64,000 bases of DNA from Streptacidiphilus neutrinimicus (GCF_000787815.1 NZ_BBPO01000018.1:24877-88876); one strand, 5' to 3'; counted from the stretch's first letter, positions 26,569 to 34,336 are shown. Notes: generated by a model from the sequence alone, not told the origin. Made by a program: numbers and translations.

Positions 26569-26598
26569 GAGTGAAAAATCGCCTGCCATGTGCTAGTT
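26569..26598 (-). promoter_or_regulatory. Conserved 30-bp upstream element, copy 3
   Basis: Read on the minus strand: CTAGCACATGG then GGCGATTTTTCACTC. The right half is identical to copy 2. Its 3' edge is 55 bp from the MFS start codon. It lies in the short gap after the relaxase gene. Confidence 0.65.
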
Positions 26599-26610
26599 GG
26601 CGTCGGGGCC

Positions 26611-28332
26611 TCACCGTCCGAGGCCGTGGTCGGGATCCGTCTGGCCGGTCCGGCGGGCTCGGCTGTCGTCCGGCTTCGCCCGCTTGGTCGGGGACGGGGC
26701 GGCAGAGAGGTTGGCCAGGTGCCGGACGCGCCAGGCCAGCACGGCGGTCTCCGAGTCGGCGGTCTGCAGCTCCCGCATGGCACGGGCACGCTGCAGGAGG
26801 TCGTCGGGGTCGTGGCCAGCCTGTTGGGCCTCGTGCAGTGACGCGGCCAGCGCGTCCCAGGTCGGTTCGGCGAGCAGCCGCTCGGCTTCGGGGAAGGTGG
26901 AGCGCACCGTTGCCGCCTGTCGGTCCCGGGCTGGGGCGGGCAGGCGCTGTCCCCTCTCGCGCATCGCCTGGAGGGGTTTGCGGGTGACGGTGCGGTAGAC
27001 GGCCCGGTACCTGGCTGCGCTCTCGGCCGCGGCGGCGGCTTGCTGGGCGTTGCCGCGTTGGGCGTGGTGGTGTTCGGCGGCGACTGCGAGCAGGATCAGT
27101 GCGCCCAGCAGCCAGGCGGTGACGCCGCCGTCCTCGCGGCTGAGCGAGAAGCCGGCGCCGAGCAGGTCGCGGGCGGCGCGGCGCAGCGAGGTGTCCTGTG
27201 CGCGGGCGGCGCGGACGTGCGAGAGGGCTACTCGGTCCCAGGCCCGCGCGGCGGACAACAGGTCGGCCCGGGTATCGGCGGAGGCCGTCTCCGCCAGCGC
27301 GTGCACCACTTCTACCGTCTCGCGGATGACGCGGGCGGAATCCGCCTCGTCGCCCTGTTCTACGACGATGATCGCGGCCTCGATCGCCGTGGTGGCACGG
27401 CGTCGGGCAGCGGCGGGCGTCGTGCCGGCGTCGTCCGGCATCTCGACGGAGGCGGCGTCGGCAGGATGATCGGGAGGTGCTTGGAGCTGCGCGAGGACCT
27501 GGTTGGCGGACAGGCCGAGCCTTGACCCGGCGAACCAGATGGGGGTGCCGTCGGCGGTGGTGTCTCCGACCGCTGCGACCTTGTAGCCCTGGACGTCCCC
27601 GCTGGGGAAGTACCTGACGTCGCAGAGCACGCCGGCCTGCCGCAGATGGGCGAAGAAGTCTTCCATCGTGGTGGCGCCGACCATCGCCTGGCGGACGGCA
27701 TCCTGGAGGACGGTGCGGGAGGGCTCCGGCTGGCCTCGGCGTTCGGCCTTCGCGATCTCCCCTCGCTTGGGCCTGGGCGGGGCGGTTCCGTCTCCGGAGT
27801 TGAGCTGCCGCAGGCCGAACTCGCGCTCGATCTTGCGGCATTCGGCCTGGGCCCGTTTGGCGTCGTCGTGGTGCCGCGGCGCGCGGCCGTCCTGCGCGGC
27901 GAGGGTGGCCAGGAGGTGGATGTGGTCGCTGGCGTGCCGGACGGCGACCCAGCGGACGTCGCGGTTGTCCCCGTAGGGTGCGAGGCCGGTGGCGTGCATG
28001 ATCCGGCGGGCGACCTCCCCCCATTCTGCGTCGGACAGGATGCGGTCACCCGGGGCGGTCCGCACCGGGCAGTGCCAGACGTGGCCTTCGTCGGGGTACT
28101 TGCCGTCGTGGCGCGCGAGCACCGGCAGGTCGAGGCGCTCGGCCATAAGCCGCATCAACCTCTTGGACTCGTCGCTGCCGTACGGGTGGTCTCCGGGGTC
28201 GGGAGTGAGCAGCGGAGCCCATGAGGCGACCAGGTGCTGGTCGGTGTGCTCGTCGAACCTGCCCGGCCCGAAGAAGTAGTCGATCAAGCCGTACGTGTCG
28301 TGGCCGGGCTTCTCCCCGATGTCAGGCACCAC
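26611..28332 (-). CDS. MOB-family relaxase (mobilization nuclease)
   Basis: The product is 573 aa from GTG 28332. The N-terminal relaxase domain shows the Tyr-bearing start KPGHDTYGLIDYFFGPGRFD and the metal-binding histidines VRHASDHIHLLATLA, followed by ECRKIEREFGLRQL. Relaxases nick oriT, stay bound to the 5' end through a Tyr, and guide the strand to the coupling protein. Residues about 310-573 are helical with one hydrophobic segment (AWLLGALILLAVAAEHH). The gene overlaps MobC by 11 bp. Together with the coupling protein at 5.2 kb it makes the element mobilizable by a single-strand route. The HxDHxH motif suggests MOBP or a relative. Confidence 0.88.
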   Translation of the reverse strand: MVPDIGEKPGHDTYGLIDYFFGPGRFDEHTDQHLVASWAPLLTPDPGDHPYGSDESKRLMRLMAERLDLPVLARHDGKYPDEGHVWHCPVRTAPGDRILSDAEWGEVARRIMHATGLAPYGDNRDVRWVAVRHASDHIHLLATLAAQDGRAPRHHDDAKRAQAECRKIEREFGLRQLNSGDGTAPPRPKRGEIAKAERRGQPEPSRTVLQDAVRQAMVGATTMEDFFAHLRQAGVLCDVRYFPSGDVQGYKVAAVGDTTADGTPIWFAGSRLGLSANQVLAQLQAPPDHPADAASVEMPDDAGTTPAAARRRATTAIEAAIIVVEQGDEADSARVIRETVEVVHALAETASADTRADLLSAARAWDRVALSHVRAARAQDTSLRRAARDLLGAGFSLSREDGGVTAWLLGALILLAVAAEHHHAQRGNAQQAAAAAESAARYRAVYRTVTRKPLQAMRERGQRLPAPARDRQAATVRSTFPEAERLLAEPTWDALAASLHEAQQAGHDPDDLLQRARAMRELQTADSETAVLAWRVRHLANLSAAPSPTKRAKPDDSRARRTGQTDPDHGLGR

Positions 28333-28840
28333 GTGGCTGCCTTCCGATCAGCTCGGCGGAGCAGTCCTCCACCTCGCCGGCGACGCGGCTGAGGCGTTGG
28401 AGGACGTCTTCGAGTTGAGTGCGGACGGGGTCGTCGATCACGCCCGTGATGTTGGCGATCCTCGCCAACTGGTTGAGGTTGGTGCCGACGCGGGAGAGCT
28501 GGACGGTGGCCTCCGCGAGCATGTGCACGGCGTCACTGCGGCCGAGCAGGTACGGGCGCACTCCCTGGCCGAGCCGGGCGAGCGCCAGGGCAGCGTCGGC
28601 GATGAAGGCCGCCGGGCGCAGCCCGAGGGCGCTTGCCGTGGCCTGCACCTCCTCGAACTCGGCCGCGTTGTAGCGCACCTGGGGGCGGAGGGTCCGAGCG
28701 CCCTCCGCCCGTCGCCGGTAGGCGAGGCGGGGGGCGAGGAGCGCCGAGACGTCGGCGAGGCCGTCGACCGCCTGCTGGGGGCCGCCCTCGGCACCCGGCT
28801 TCACGTCCTGCGCCCCCTGGCGCGGGACGTCCTCCGCCAC
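28322..28840 (-). CDS. mobC: MobC relaxosome accessory protein
   Basis: The product is about 172 aa from GTG 28840. The C-terminal about 110 residues have the MobC pattern: RPQVRYNAAEFEEVQATASA, LGLRPAAFIADAAL, and VGTNLNQLARIANITG near the end. MobC proteins bind oriT as dimers and help the relaxase open it. The frame is open much farther upstream, but that stretch overlaps other genes. The start is uncertain because no strong ribosome site is seen at 28840. A hairpin and candidate nick region lie directly upstream (28860-28900). Confidence 0.82.
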   Translation of the reverse strand: MAEDVPRQGAQDVKPGAEGGPQQAVDGLADVSALLAPRLAYRRRAEGARTLRPQVRYNAAEFEEVQATASALGLRPAAFIADAALALARLGQGVRPYLLGRSDAVHMLAEATVQLSRVGTNLNQLARIANITGVIDDPVRTQLEDVLQRLSRVAGEVEDCSAELIGRQPRGA

Positions 28841-28859
28841 CCCCGGGGCGGAGGCAAGC

Positions 28860-28900
28860 CCAATCGTCAGCCCCTCGGGCTGACGATTGGTATAGCTTGC
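28860..28900 (+). other. oriT: Candidate oriT: inverted repeat with putative nic region
   Basis: A perfect 14-bp inverted repeat CCAATCGTCAGCCC/GGGCTGACGATTGG with a 3-nt CTC loop spans 28860-28890 and is followed at once by TATAGCTTGCTG. Known MOBP origins such as IncP have an inverted repeat just before a nick of the form TATCCTG^C, and TATAGCTTGC resembles this. It sits just upstream of mobC and the relaxase gene, the usual place. It could instead be a translational control hairpin for mobC. No nick site has been tested. Confidence 0.5.
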
Positions 28901-28953
28901 TGCCGCGCGGTGGGCGGGCGGACTGCCCGCACCGCCTGCGCCGTTGGGCGAGC

Positions 28954-29184
28954 TCAAGCCGCCATCCCGCCCCGTCGGCGGCCCGGTCGGCGTGCGTGCG
29001 CCAGGGTGTCGACCGCGAAGTCGAGGGCCTCCTCGGTGCCGTCGAGGGCGATGACCGGCCCGGTGTCCTTGCGCCGGACCAGCCACCCGCCGTCGGACTG
29101 GCGTCGGGCCACGGTGACGTGCCCGTACGCGATCAGGTGGCGCATGAGGTCGACCGCCTGCTCGGCCTTGGTGCTGCTCGGCAT
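28954..29184 (-). CDS. Small unknown protein of the mobilization operon
   Basis: The product is 76 aa from ATG 29184 with GAGGAC upstream. It reads MPSSTKAEQAVDLMRHLIAY then GHVTVARRQSDGGWLVRRKD, a compact alpha/beta protein with a basic C-terminus. It stands between DUF2637 and MobC. DNA binding near oriT is possible but not shown. Confidence 0.65.
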   Translation of the reverse strand: MPSSTKAEQAVDLMRHLIAYGHVTVARRQSDGGWLVRRKDTGPVIALDGTEEALDFAVDTLAHARRPGRRRGGMAA

Positions 29185-29210
29185 GATGTCCTCGTCTCGG
29201 AAGTAGCACT

Positions 29211-29235
29211 GTCTGGTCCGCCACGCGGACCAGAC
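29211..29235 (-). terminator. 11-bp perfect hairpin after the DUF2637 gene
   Basis: GTCTGGTCCGC, CAC loop, GCGGACCAGAC. It lies between the stop at 29247 and the start of the 76-aa gene at 29184, so it would end or attenuate the replication-operon transcript. Confidence 0.6.
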
Positions 29236-29246
29236 CGGTCTGGTCC

Positions 29247-30572
29247 TCAGCGGCCTCGGGGCGGGGGCTCGCCTCGTTGCAGGGCGCGCAGGACCTCGCC
29301 CGCCCTCTCGTTGCTGATGGTCCGACCGGTGCCGCGGATCGCCTGGACCACGATCGGCCGGTTGAGTCGGCCGGCCTCGGCAGCAGCCTTCCGGCCGATC
29401 GAGACCAGTGCCTGGAACTCCGGGTCCTGGACCGGACCGGACCGGCTGTGCTCCGGACCACCTGCGCGGACCGGACGAGGCTGGCCTTGCGCCGGACCGA
29501 CTGGACCGGCCGGAGTGTCGCTGCGGACCGGACCAGGCTCGGCTTCTCGGTCCGGTCCAGCCTGGTCACCCGCCGGGCCGGCCGCCCGGACCGGACCGAC
29601 ACCGCCTTCGCGTGCCGGACCAGACCGACCCGTCGCCGGAAGGGCCTCGCCCTCGCGGACCGGTCCGGACCCGCTGTCCTCCGGACCAGTTGCGCGGACC
29701 GGACCAGGCGGCACCCCCACCGTGTCGGCGGTCCGGACCGGATCGGACCGGTCCTCCGTCCGGCCATCGCTGCGGACCGGACCGGAAGAGCCGCGCGCCG
29801 GACCGGAAGAGCCACGCGCCGGACGGGGCTGGCCCTGTGCCGGACCGGCCGCGCGGACCGGACCGACACCGCCTTCGCGGACCGGACCAGACTGGTCCTC
29901 GGCGGGACCGACCGCCTGGACCGGACCGGACGAACCCTGCGCCGGACCGGACTGACCCTGGGTGTCCTTGCGCAGGATGACCTTGGTCTGGTCCGTAGCG
30001 AGCAGTTCTGCGCGGGTCGGACGGATGGCTGCGGACCGGACTGCGGTCGCCTCGGCGGCTGGCGAGTCATCGTGCCCGTCCAGCCGGGAGAGCGTCGCGC
30101 CGCTGCTATTCGGCTTCGCCGGCTCCGGACCGTCTTCCTTGTCTTCGCCGCGCATGTGTCGGGCGATCACGATGTAGAGGTGGACGGCGCCCCCGAGCGC
30201 CAGCGGAGCCAGCGTGGACAGGGCGCCGACGGTCCAGTTACCGAGCCGCAGCAGGTTGGAGCTGGTCTGGGCCGCCTGCTCCTGGTTCAGCCTGATCGCG
30301 TGGAGCGCGTTGGCCCAGACGGAGGCCGTCGTCGCGGTCCCGAACAAGCCCCAGGCGTACAGGCGCGCTCGGAAGGGGGCTTCGCGCAGGAGGACGAGTG
30401 CCCGCACGCCGTAGCCGATGAATCCGTCCAAGAGCAGCGGGAAGAGGTAGCTGAGGGTCGGCCGGATGTGGATGGCCACGGCCATCTGGCGAAGCGCGTC
30501 GTAGGACAGGGCGCTGCCGGCGGCGCCGAGCGCGAGGATCGCGACGAAGTCGGCGAAGGACACGCGCTTCAC
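29247..30572 (-). CDS. DUF2637 membrane protein with long GPVR-type repeats
   Basis: The product is 441 aa from GTG 30572, overlapping the whiB stop (GTGA). Residues 1-145 are the DUF2637 domain with about four membrane segments (FADFVAILALGAAGSALSYD, LSYLFPLLLDGFIGYGVRAL, WGLFGTATTASVWANALHA, LSTLAPLALGGAVHLYIVIA). DUF2637/Spd-type proteins are typical of Streptomyces plasmids and are linked with plasmid spread. Residues about 205-375 are a degenerate repeat of SGPVR/AGPAQ units encoded by repeats of CGGACCGGAC. The last 60 residues (DPEFQALVSIGRKAAAEAGR, ISNERAGEVLRALQRG) look like a small helical DNA-binding end. The repeat may be a flexible spacer. Confidence 0.85.
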   Translation of the reverse strand: MKRVSFADFVAILALGAAGSALSYDALRQMAVAIHIRPTLSYLFPLLLDGFIGYGVRALVLLREAPFRARLYAWGLFGTATTASVWANALHAIRLNQEQAAQTSSNLLRLGNWTVGALSTLAPLALGGAVHLYIVIARHMRGEDKEDGPEPAKPNSSGATLSRLDGHDDSPAAEATAVRSAAIRPTRAELLATDQTKVILRKDTQGQSGPAQGSSGPVQAVGPAEDQSGPVREGGVGPVRAAGPAQGQPRPARGSSGPARGSSGPVRSDGRTEDRSDPVRTADTVGVPPGPVRATGPEDSGSGPVREGEALPATGRSGPAREGGVGPVRAAGPAGDQAGPDREAEPGPVRSDTPAGPVGPAQGQPRPVRAGGPEHSRSGPVQDPEFQALVSIGRKAAAEAGRLNRPIVVQAIRGTGRTISNERAGEVLRALQRGEPPPRGR

Positions 30573-31096
30573 GCGGCCCACCTCTCCGCCTGGGTCAGCA
30601 GGCCGGCGGCGTCTTGGACGGCGTGGGCCTCGACGTCGTCGAGTTGGCGGCCTTCCGCATGCTCGGTGAGCAGGTTGCGCGCCCACTTGTTGCTGACGTT
30701 CAGCGTGCGGGCGAGGCGGGACGTGGGCAGGCCCAGGTCGTAGACCACCTCGACGGCGAGGTTGCGGTCATCCTTGGACAGGAGGTGGGCCTGGTCGCGG
30801 GCGAGCACGGCGATCACCCTGGATCGGCTCCCCGTCTTGGCGCGACGGTGCCAGGGGCGTCGTTCCTGCTGGGTCAGGCCGCCGCGGACGCCCTGGGTCT
30901 CGGCGAGGGCGAGCGCGTCGAGCAGGCATTCGGCACGGACGGGGCAGACGGCGCAGACGCGCTTCGCCTCGGCCTGGACATCGACGGCCTTGGCGTCGGG
31001 GTAGAACATGTCGGGCTCGGGGTGCCCGGCACACGCGGCGTCCACCTTCCAGGTGATGTCGCTGCTTTCGGGCAGGGGCAGGTCGTTCTCGTGCAT
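30569..31096 (-). CDS. WhiB-like (Wbl) transcription factor
   Basis: The product is 175 aa from ATG 31096. Cys22, Cys48, Cys51 and Cys57 give the C-x25-C-x2-C-x5-C set that binds a 4Fe-4S cluster, followed by the GVRGG turn of Wbl proteins. After residue 90 there is an extra helical part with an HTH look (LGLPTSRLARTLNVSNKWAR) not found in minimal Wbl proteins. Wbl factors contact the sigma factor and control development and stress genes. An element-borne copy could time transfer with host growth stage. It is co-transcribed with DUF2637. Confidence 0.9.
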   Translation of the reverse strand: MHENDLPLPESSDITWKVDAACAGHPEPDMFYPDAKAVDVQAEAKRVCAVCPVRAECLLDALALAETQGVRGGLTQQERRPWHRRAKTGSRSRVIAVLARDQAHLLSKDDRNLAVEVVYDLGLPTSRLARTLNVSNKWARNLLTEHAEGRQLDDVEAHAVQDAAGLLTQAERWAA

Positions 31097-31179
31097 GGGT
31101 GCGGTCTCCGTAGCCCTGGGCGCGGGACGTGGGCGGCGCCGGGCGGGTCGGTGCGAAGTTGGTGGGCGGCTGCCGCCGG

Positions 31180-31893
31180 TCAGCGGGCGGCGGGGGCGAC
31201 TCTGCGGTCGCTGCCGTCGAGGGGGATCACGGTGCTCATCTGGCGCAGGCGGGAGGTGACGCGGTCGCCGAGGACGTCGCGCAGGTCGCCGGGCATCGGC
31301 CTGGGGCCGACGGGCAGGTTGCTCGTCATGATCGTCGGGAGCATCTCGCGGTACCGGTAGTCGATGAGCCGGTAGGTGACCTGCTCGGTGAAGGGCGTCA
31401 CCCCTCCGACGCCGAGGTCATCCAGCAGCAGCAGCGGCGCGCGCTTGAGGAGCTCGAACTCCCTCTCGCCGTCCCCTGTCTGGCGCGGACGCATCATGGC
31501 GTGCAGCTCGGCGCTGGTCGTCTCGCGCCACGACAGCCGTACGCCCATGGCCAGCAGCGCCCTGACCGCCCCGTACGCCTGGTAGGTCTTGCCGGTGCCG
31601 GTGGGGCCGATCAGCAGGATCGAGGGCGCGTGGTGGATGCCGGGGCGGCCCTGGATGCCGGGGCGACCCGCGTCGGCGACCCGCCTGGTCCAGGCGGCGA
31701 CGTCGGGGTGGGTGGCCTCGGCCTCACGGAAGAGGTACGGGATGCGGCGCTCGGCGGCGTCGAGGGCGTCCTGCGGCAGGTAGGCGCGGTCGTCGGCGAG
31801 CTCGGGCAGGGTTCGCAGGTCCATGCCGCGAGTGCGCAGGATCGTGGCCATCTTGGCCATCAGGCCGGCGGCGCGCTGGGGCTCACGGTCCAT
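31180..31893 (-). CDS. DnaC/IstB-like AAA+ ATPase
   Basis: The product is 237 aa from ATG 31893, which shares one base with the previous stop (TGATG). Walker A is ILLIGPTGTGKTYQAYGAV (near residue 100), Walker B is LLLLDDLGVGG, and the sensor region is PTIMTSNLPVGP. DnaC-type ATPases load the replicative helicase. Immediately after a winged-helix replication protein, it very probably serves element replication. A 31097-31179 gap separates it from whiB. Confidence 0.88.
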   Translation of the reverse strand: MDREPQRAAGLMAKMATILRTRGMDLRTLPELADDRAYLPQDALDAAERRIPYLFREAEATHPDVAAWTRRVADAGRPGIQGRPGIHHAPSILLIGPTGTGKTYQAYGAVRALLAMGVRLSWRETTSAELHAMMRPRQTGDGEREFELLKRAPLLLLDDLGVGGVTPFTEQVTYRLIDYRYREMLPTIMTSNLPVGPRPMPGDLRDVLGDRVTSRLRQMSTVIPLDGSDRRVAPAAR

Positions 31894-32804
31894 CACAGGC
31901 TCCCTGCGTAGGCGTCGGCGGCGACGGGGTTGGTCCAGGCGTGGTGAGGCTGCCGTGCGGCGGGCACGGCGGCGGGGCGGGGGTTGTCGGCTTCGTGGAC
32001 CATGCTCGGCAGGACGGACGGGGACAGGGGCTTGTGCCAGTACCGCAGGAGTCCGGCGTGGATGCGGTCGGGCGCGACGCCCTGGTCGAGCAGGCTCTTG
32101 ATGGTCTTGCCGAGGTGCCCGCGCACTTCGCGGGAAGGCTGACGGTCGGGCGCGAAGGTGCCGGTGTACCAGGCGACCATCTCCTGGGCGGTCTGGCCCC
32201 GGGGAGGGGTGGGCGGCTGCAGCGGGGGCGCGGCGAAGCCGTCCCCGTAAGGGGTAGATCCGAGATCCTTGATCCCAGATCCAGGCGCGAGCGGCTCCGG
32301 AGTCCTCTGGAGAGGCTCCGGAGAGTGGCTCTGACCTGCGGTTTCTATGCCGTTCTCCCCAGCGGGGGGCGTGATCGTCTCGGGGCGGTGGCTGGACTGC
32401 TCGACGGTGCTGGAGTGCACGTGCTGGCAGCGTCCGCAGGCCCTGGCGGGGCCCGGCACGGGGTGGGTCGGGCAGGCGGCATAGCGGCTGGGGGTCGGGT
32501 GGGAGATCTTCTGGTGCTCGAACCAGCCGACGAGGTGGAGGTACTTCTTGCCGTCGCAGCCGGTGTACCGGCAGACGAGTCCGGCCTGCTCCAGTTGCTG
32601 GAGGTGGTCCTCGACGTCCTGCCAGGTGATGTCGTCGCGCTCGGCCCAGACGAGTCCCTTGATGGATCTCGCCTTGTCGGCGTGGCGGCCCTGGTCGTCG
32701 GCGTGGCTGATCAGGCCGATGAACGTCAGGACGGCGGGGATGCTGACGGAGCACACCCTGTCGTTGGACCACAGCTCCGGCTTGATGGTTCGGATCCTGG
32801 CCAT
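31893..32804 (-). CDS. Winged-helix replication initiator-like protein
   Basis: The product is 303 aa from ATG 32804. The N-terminus MARIRTIKPELWSNDRVCSV, then ADDQGRHADKARSIKGLVWA, DVEDHLQQLEQAGLVCRY and YLHLVGWFEHQKISHPTPSR match the phage/plasmid replication initiation family with a winged helix at residues 1-110. A disordered linker follows, then a helical end (LGKTIKSLLDQGVAPDRIHA). It would bind the origin and recruit the DnaC-like ATPase encoded by the overlapping downstream gene. Confidence 0.85.
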   Translation of the reverse strand: MARIRTIKPELWSNDRVCSVSIPAVLTFIGLISHADDQGRHADKARSIKGLVWAERDDITWQDVEDHLQQLEQAGLVCRYTGCDGKKYLHLVGWFEHQKISHPTPSRYAACPTHPVPGPARACGRCQHVHSSTVEQSSHRPETITPPAGENGIETAGQSHSPEPLQRTPEPLAPGSGIKDLGSTPYGDGFAAPPLQPPTPPRGQTAQEMVAWYTGTFAPDRQPSREVRGHLGKTIKSLLDQGVAPDRIHAGLLRYWHKPLSPSVLPSMVHEADNPRPAAVPAARQPHHAWTNPVAADAYAGSL

Positions 32805-32805
32805 C

Positions 32806-33144
32806 TCACGCCTCCCCGGAGGTCGCGCAGACGCAGAGGAGCTGTCCGGTGGTGAGGTCGACCTCGTGGGGTCGGCTCCAGTCGGCGTGGGGGTAGTCGG
32901 CGCGCACCCAGGCGACGACGGTTTCGGCGGTGGCGGGGCGCAGGGCCTGTGGCCGTGCGCCCCACATGAGCGCGGTGGCGGTCCAGCCGCCCTCGGGCCC
33001 TGCGTCGACCAGGCGCAGGGTGAGCGCGCCGGGGAGCATGGGGCGCAGCGACGAGGCGAGGCTGAGCGGGCGGGCGAGGGCGGCGGCGGGGTCGGTGCAG
33101 TCCGGTCCGCGCGTAGGCATGGCTGTACGCCGGGGGTGGGTCAT
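32806..33144 (-). CDS. Small unknown protein ahead of Rep
   Basis: The product is 112 aa from ATG 33144, with CGGAG upstream. It contains LTLRLVDAGPEGGWTATALM and VVAWVRADYPHADWSRPHEV, a small alpha/beta domain. The frame is open upstream to 33492, but that part has low-complexity composition. The stop is 1 bp before the rep start. Perhaps it regulates initiation; no family is recognised. Confidence 0.6.
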   Translation of the reverse strand: MTHPRRTAMPTRGPDCTDPAAALARPLSLASSLRPMLPGALTLRLVDAGPEGGWTATALMWGARPQALRPATAETVVAWVRADYPHADWSRPHEVDLTTGQLLCVCATSGEA

Positions 33145-33534
33145 GAGAGACTCCGGGGTTAGGCAGTCCGGCTGGCTGGTGATGAGGCAGGCCGGCTGTT
33201 GGATGTGGTCAGCACCGCTGACGTCGAGCGCCCGGGAGTTCCCGCTCCTGGGCGCTTCGTCGTTCGGCGCCGGTGTGTCGTCGGTATCGCGGTGGTTGCC
33301 TCCTGCGAAAGCGGCACCACGAGTCGCGGTGCCGCCGCCGGGTCGGCGACGGGGAAGTCTGCATGCTTCCGGATCGCTCAACTGCGCTCTTTTGGATTGC
33401 AGTTGAGTGGGTGAGCCGTCCGGCCACGCTGCGGGGCGGCTTCCAGTTCCGGCCGCTCTCGGGCGACGGGAGCCGTCTCGGGCCGTAGCCATCGCAGTGC
33501 CTACGGTCCAACGCTTCGGCTGTCGGGGCCTTGT
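33145..33534. other. Gene-free stretch between Rep operon and control region
   Basis: About 390 bp with no convincing gene. It contains an inverted repeat CTCAACTGC (33377-33385) and GCAGTTGAG (33399-33407) around a T-rich 13-nt spacer. Next to the rep operon, this is a candidate for origin or leader structure. Confidence 0.4.
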
Positions 33535-33648
33535 TCAGGCGTCCCGGTTCGCGGTGGCGCGGCACGTTCGCGGGATCGCGGCGCGCGCGGACGCGCGAAC
33601 TTCCGCCCCCTGGGCCTGTGCCCGTCTGTGCAGTCGACGCTTGACCAT
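33535..33648 (-). CDS. 37-aa basic peptide (possible small gene)
   Basis: ATG 33648 has a strong GAGGGGGAGCT in front and reads MVKRRLHRRAQAQGAEVRAS then ARAAIPRTCRATANRDA. It lies directly beyond the operator array on the minus side, where the leftward operon should begin. Size and basicity could suit a DNA-binding or leader peptide. Evidence is only the ribosome site and position. Confidence 0.4.
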   Translation of the reverse strand: MVKRRLHRRAQAQGAEVRASARAAIPRTCRATANRDA

Positions 33649-33691
33649 AGCTCCCCCTCGGCGCGTTGTATGGCCTCCCCCACCCCCACCT

Positions 33692-33800
33692 GCTACACAG
33701 GAGTGGAAGTGGTGGCGTAAAGCTACACCAGAGTAGCGCCAGAGGCCACAGGAGTAGAAGAAGTGGCTCCAAATGGGGGCCATCTTCTACCAGAGTGGCT
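33692..33800. promoter_or_regulatory. Operator array upstream of the XRE repressor
   Basis: Four related dyads lie in 109 bp: GCTACACAGGAGTGGAAG (33692-33709), GCTACACCAGAGTAGC (33722-33737), GGCCACAGGAGTAGAAG (33744-33760) and CTTCTACCAGAGTGGC (33784-33799). Each reads as a CTAC/GTAG or GTGG half-site pair, in both orientations. Repeated dyads before an XRE gene are the classical autoregulated operator layout. TTCTACCAGAG also occurs at 699 and a variant at 15519. Confidence 0.7.
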
Positions 33801-33840
33801 ATGCTGGCCGCCGACCAATAAACCGCGAAAGGAGGGGCCG

Positions 33841-34296
33841 ATGAGCGGAACGCCACAGGGCAGCATCGCCAAACGGCTGCAGTGGCTGTTCGAGAATGTC
33901 CACCCATCGGGGCGCGGCCCCTACACGCCGACGGAGGTCGCACAGGGCATCCGAGAAGCCGCCGGCGAGCAGGGCACGACCCTGGGGGCCAGCACCATCG
34001 CAGCGCTGAGATCTGGCGCACGCGACAACCCGAGCAGCGAGACGCTCAGGGCACTCGCCGGGTTCTTCGGCGTGAAGCCCAGCTACTTCCTCGACGACGA
34101 AGAGGCCGCCGAACACACCCAGGCGAAGGTGACCGCCATCGCAGCCATGATCGACAACCAGGTGCTGTCGGTAGCACTCCGAGCCAAGGGCCTGTCGCCC
34201 GACAGCCTCCGCATGGTCGCCACCGTGCTCAACCAGGCGCGCAAGCTGGAGGGCCTGCCCGCCCCGGACGACGACGGCCTCGATCTCAACAACTGA
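33841..34296 (+). CDS. XRE-family repressor
   Basis: The product is 151 aa from ATG 33841 behind AAAGGAGGGG. An HTH_3-like domain spans about residues 8-85 (IAKRLQWLFENVHPS, TPTEVAQGIREAAGEQGTTL, GASTIAALRSGARDNPSSET, LRALAGFFGVKPSYFLDD). The C-terminal helical part is probably for dimerization. It is followed by an HExxH protease gene of the ImmA/IrrE type, the same pairing as ImmR/ImmA in ICEBs1, where the protease removes the repressor. The four dyads upstream are its likely binding sites. Confidence 0.85.
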   Translation: MSGTPQGSIAKRLQWLFENVHPSGRGPYTPTEVAQGIREAAGEQGTTLGASTIAALRSGARDNPSSETLRALAGFFGVKPSYFLDDEEAAEHTQAKVTAIAAMIDNQVLSVALRAKGLSPDSLRMVATVLNQARKLEGLPAPDDDGLDLNN

Positions 34297-34308
34297 TACG
34301 CACCGAGC

Positions 34309-34336
34309 AGACCCCGCCGCACAAGCGGCGGGGTCT
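34309..34336 (+). terminator. Terminator of the XRE gene
   Basis: AGACCCCGCCGC, ACAA loop, GCGGCGGGGTCT: a perfect 12-bp stem 13 bp after the stop codon. Confidence 0.8.

Noticed and set aside
26513-26789. N-terminal extension of the MFS protein to 529 aa
   Set aside because: The extension is Arg/Pro-rich, covers upstream element copy 3 and overlaps the relaxase gene; GTG 26513 has AGGAG.
25140-26987. 615-aa plus-strand protein opposite the MFS gene
   Set aside because: It is a mirror frame of the GC-rich transporter gene, with no domain or ribosome site.
28322-30743. Very long open frames on both strands across the DUF2637 repeat (up to 582 aa)
   Set aside because: They arise from the GC-rich CGGACC repeats; only the DUF2637 frame has domains and matching gene overlaps.
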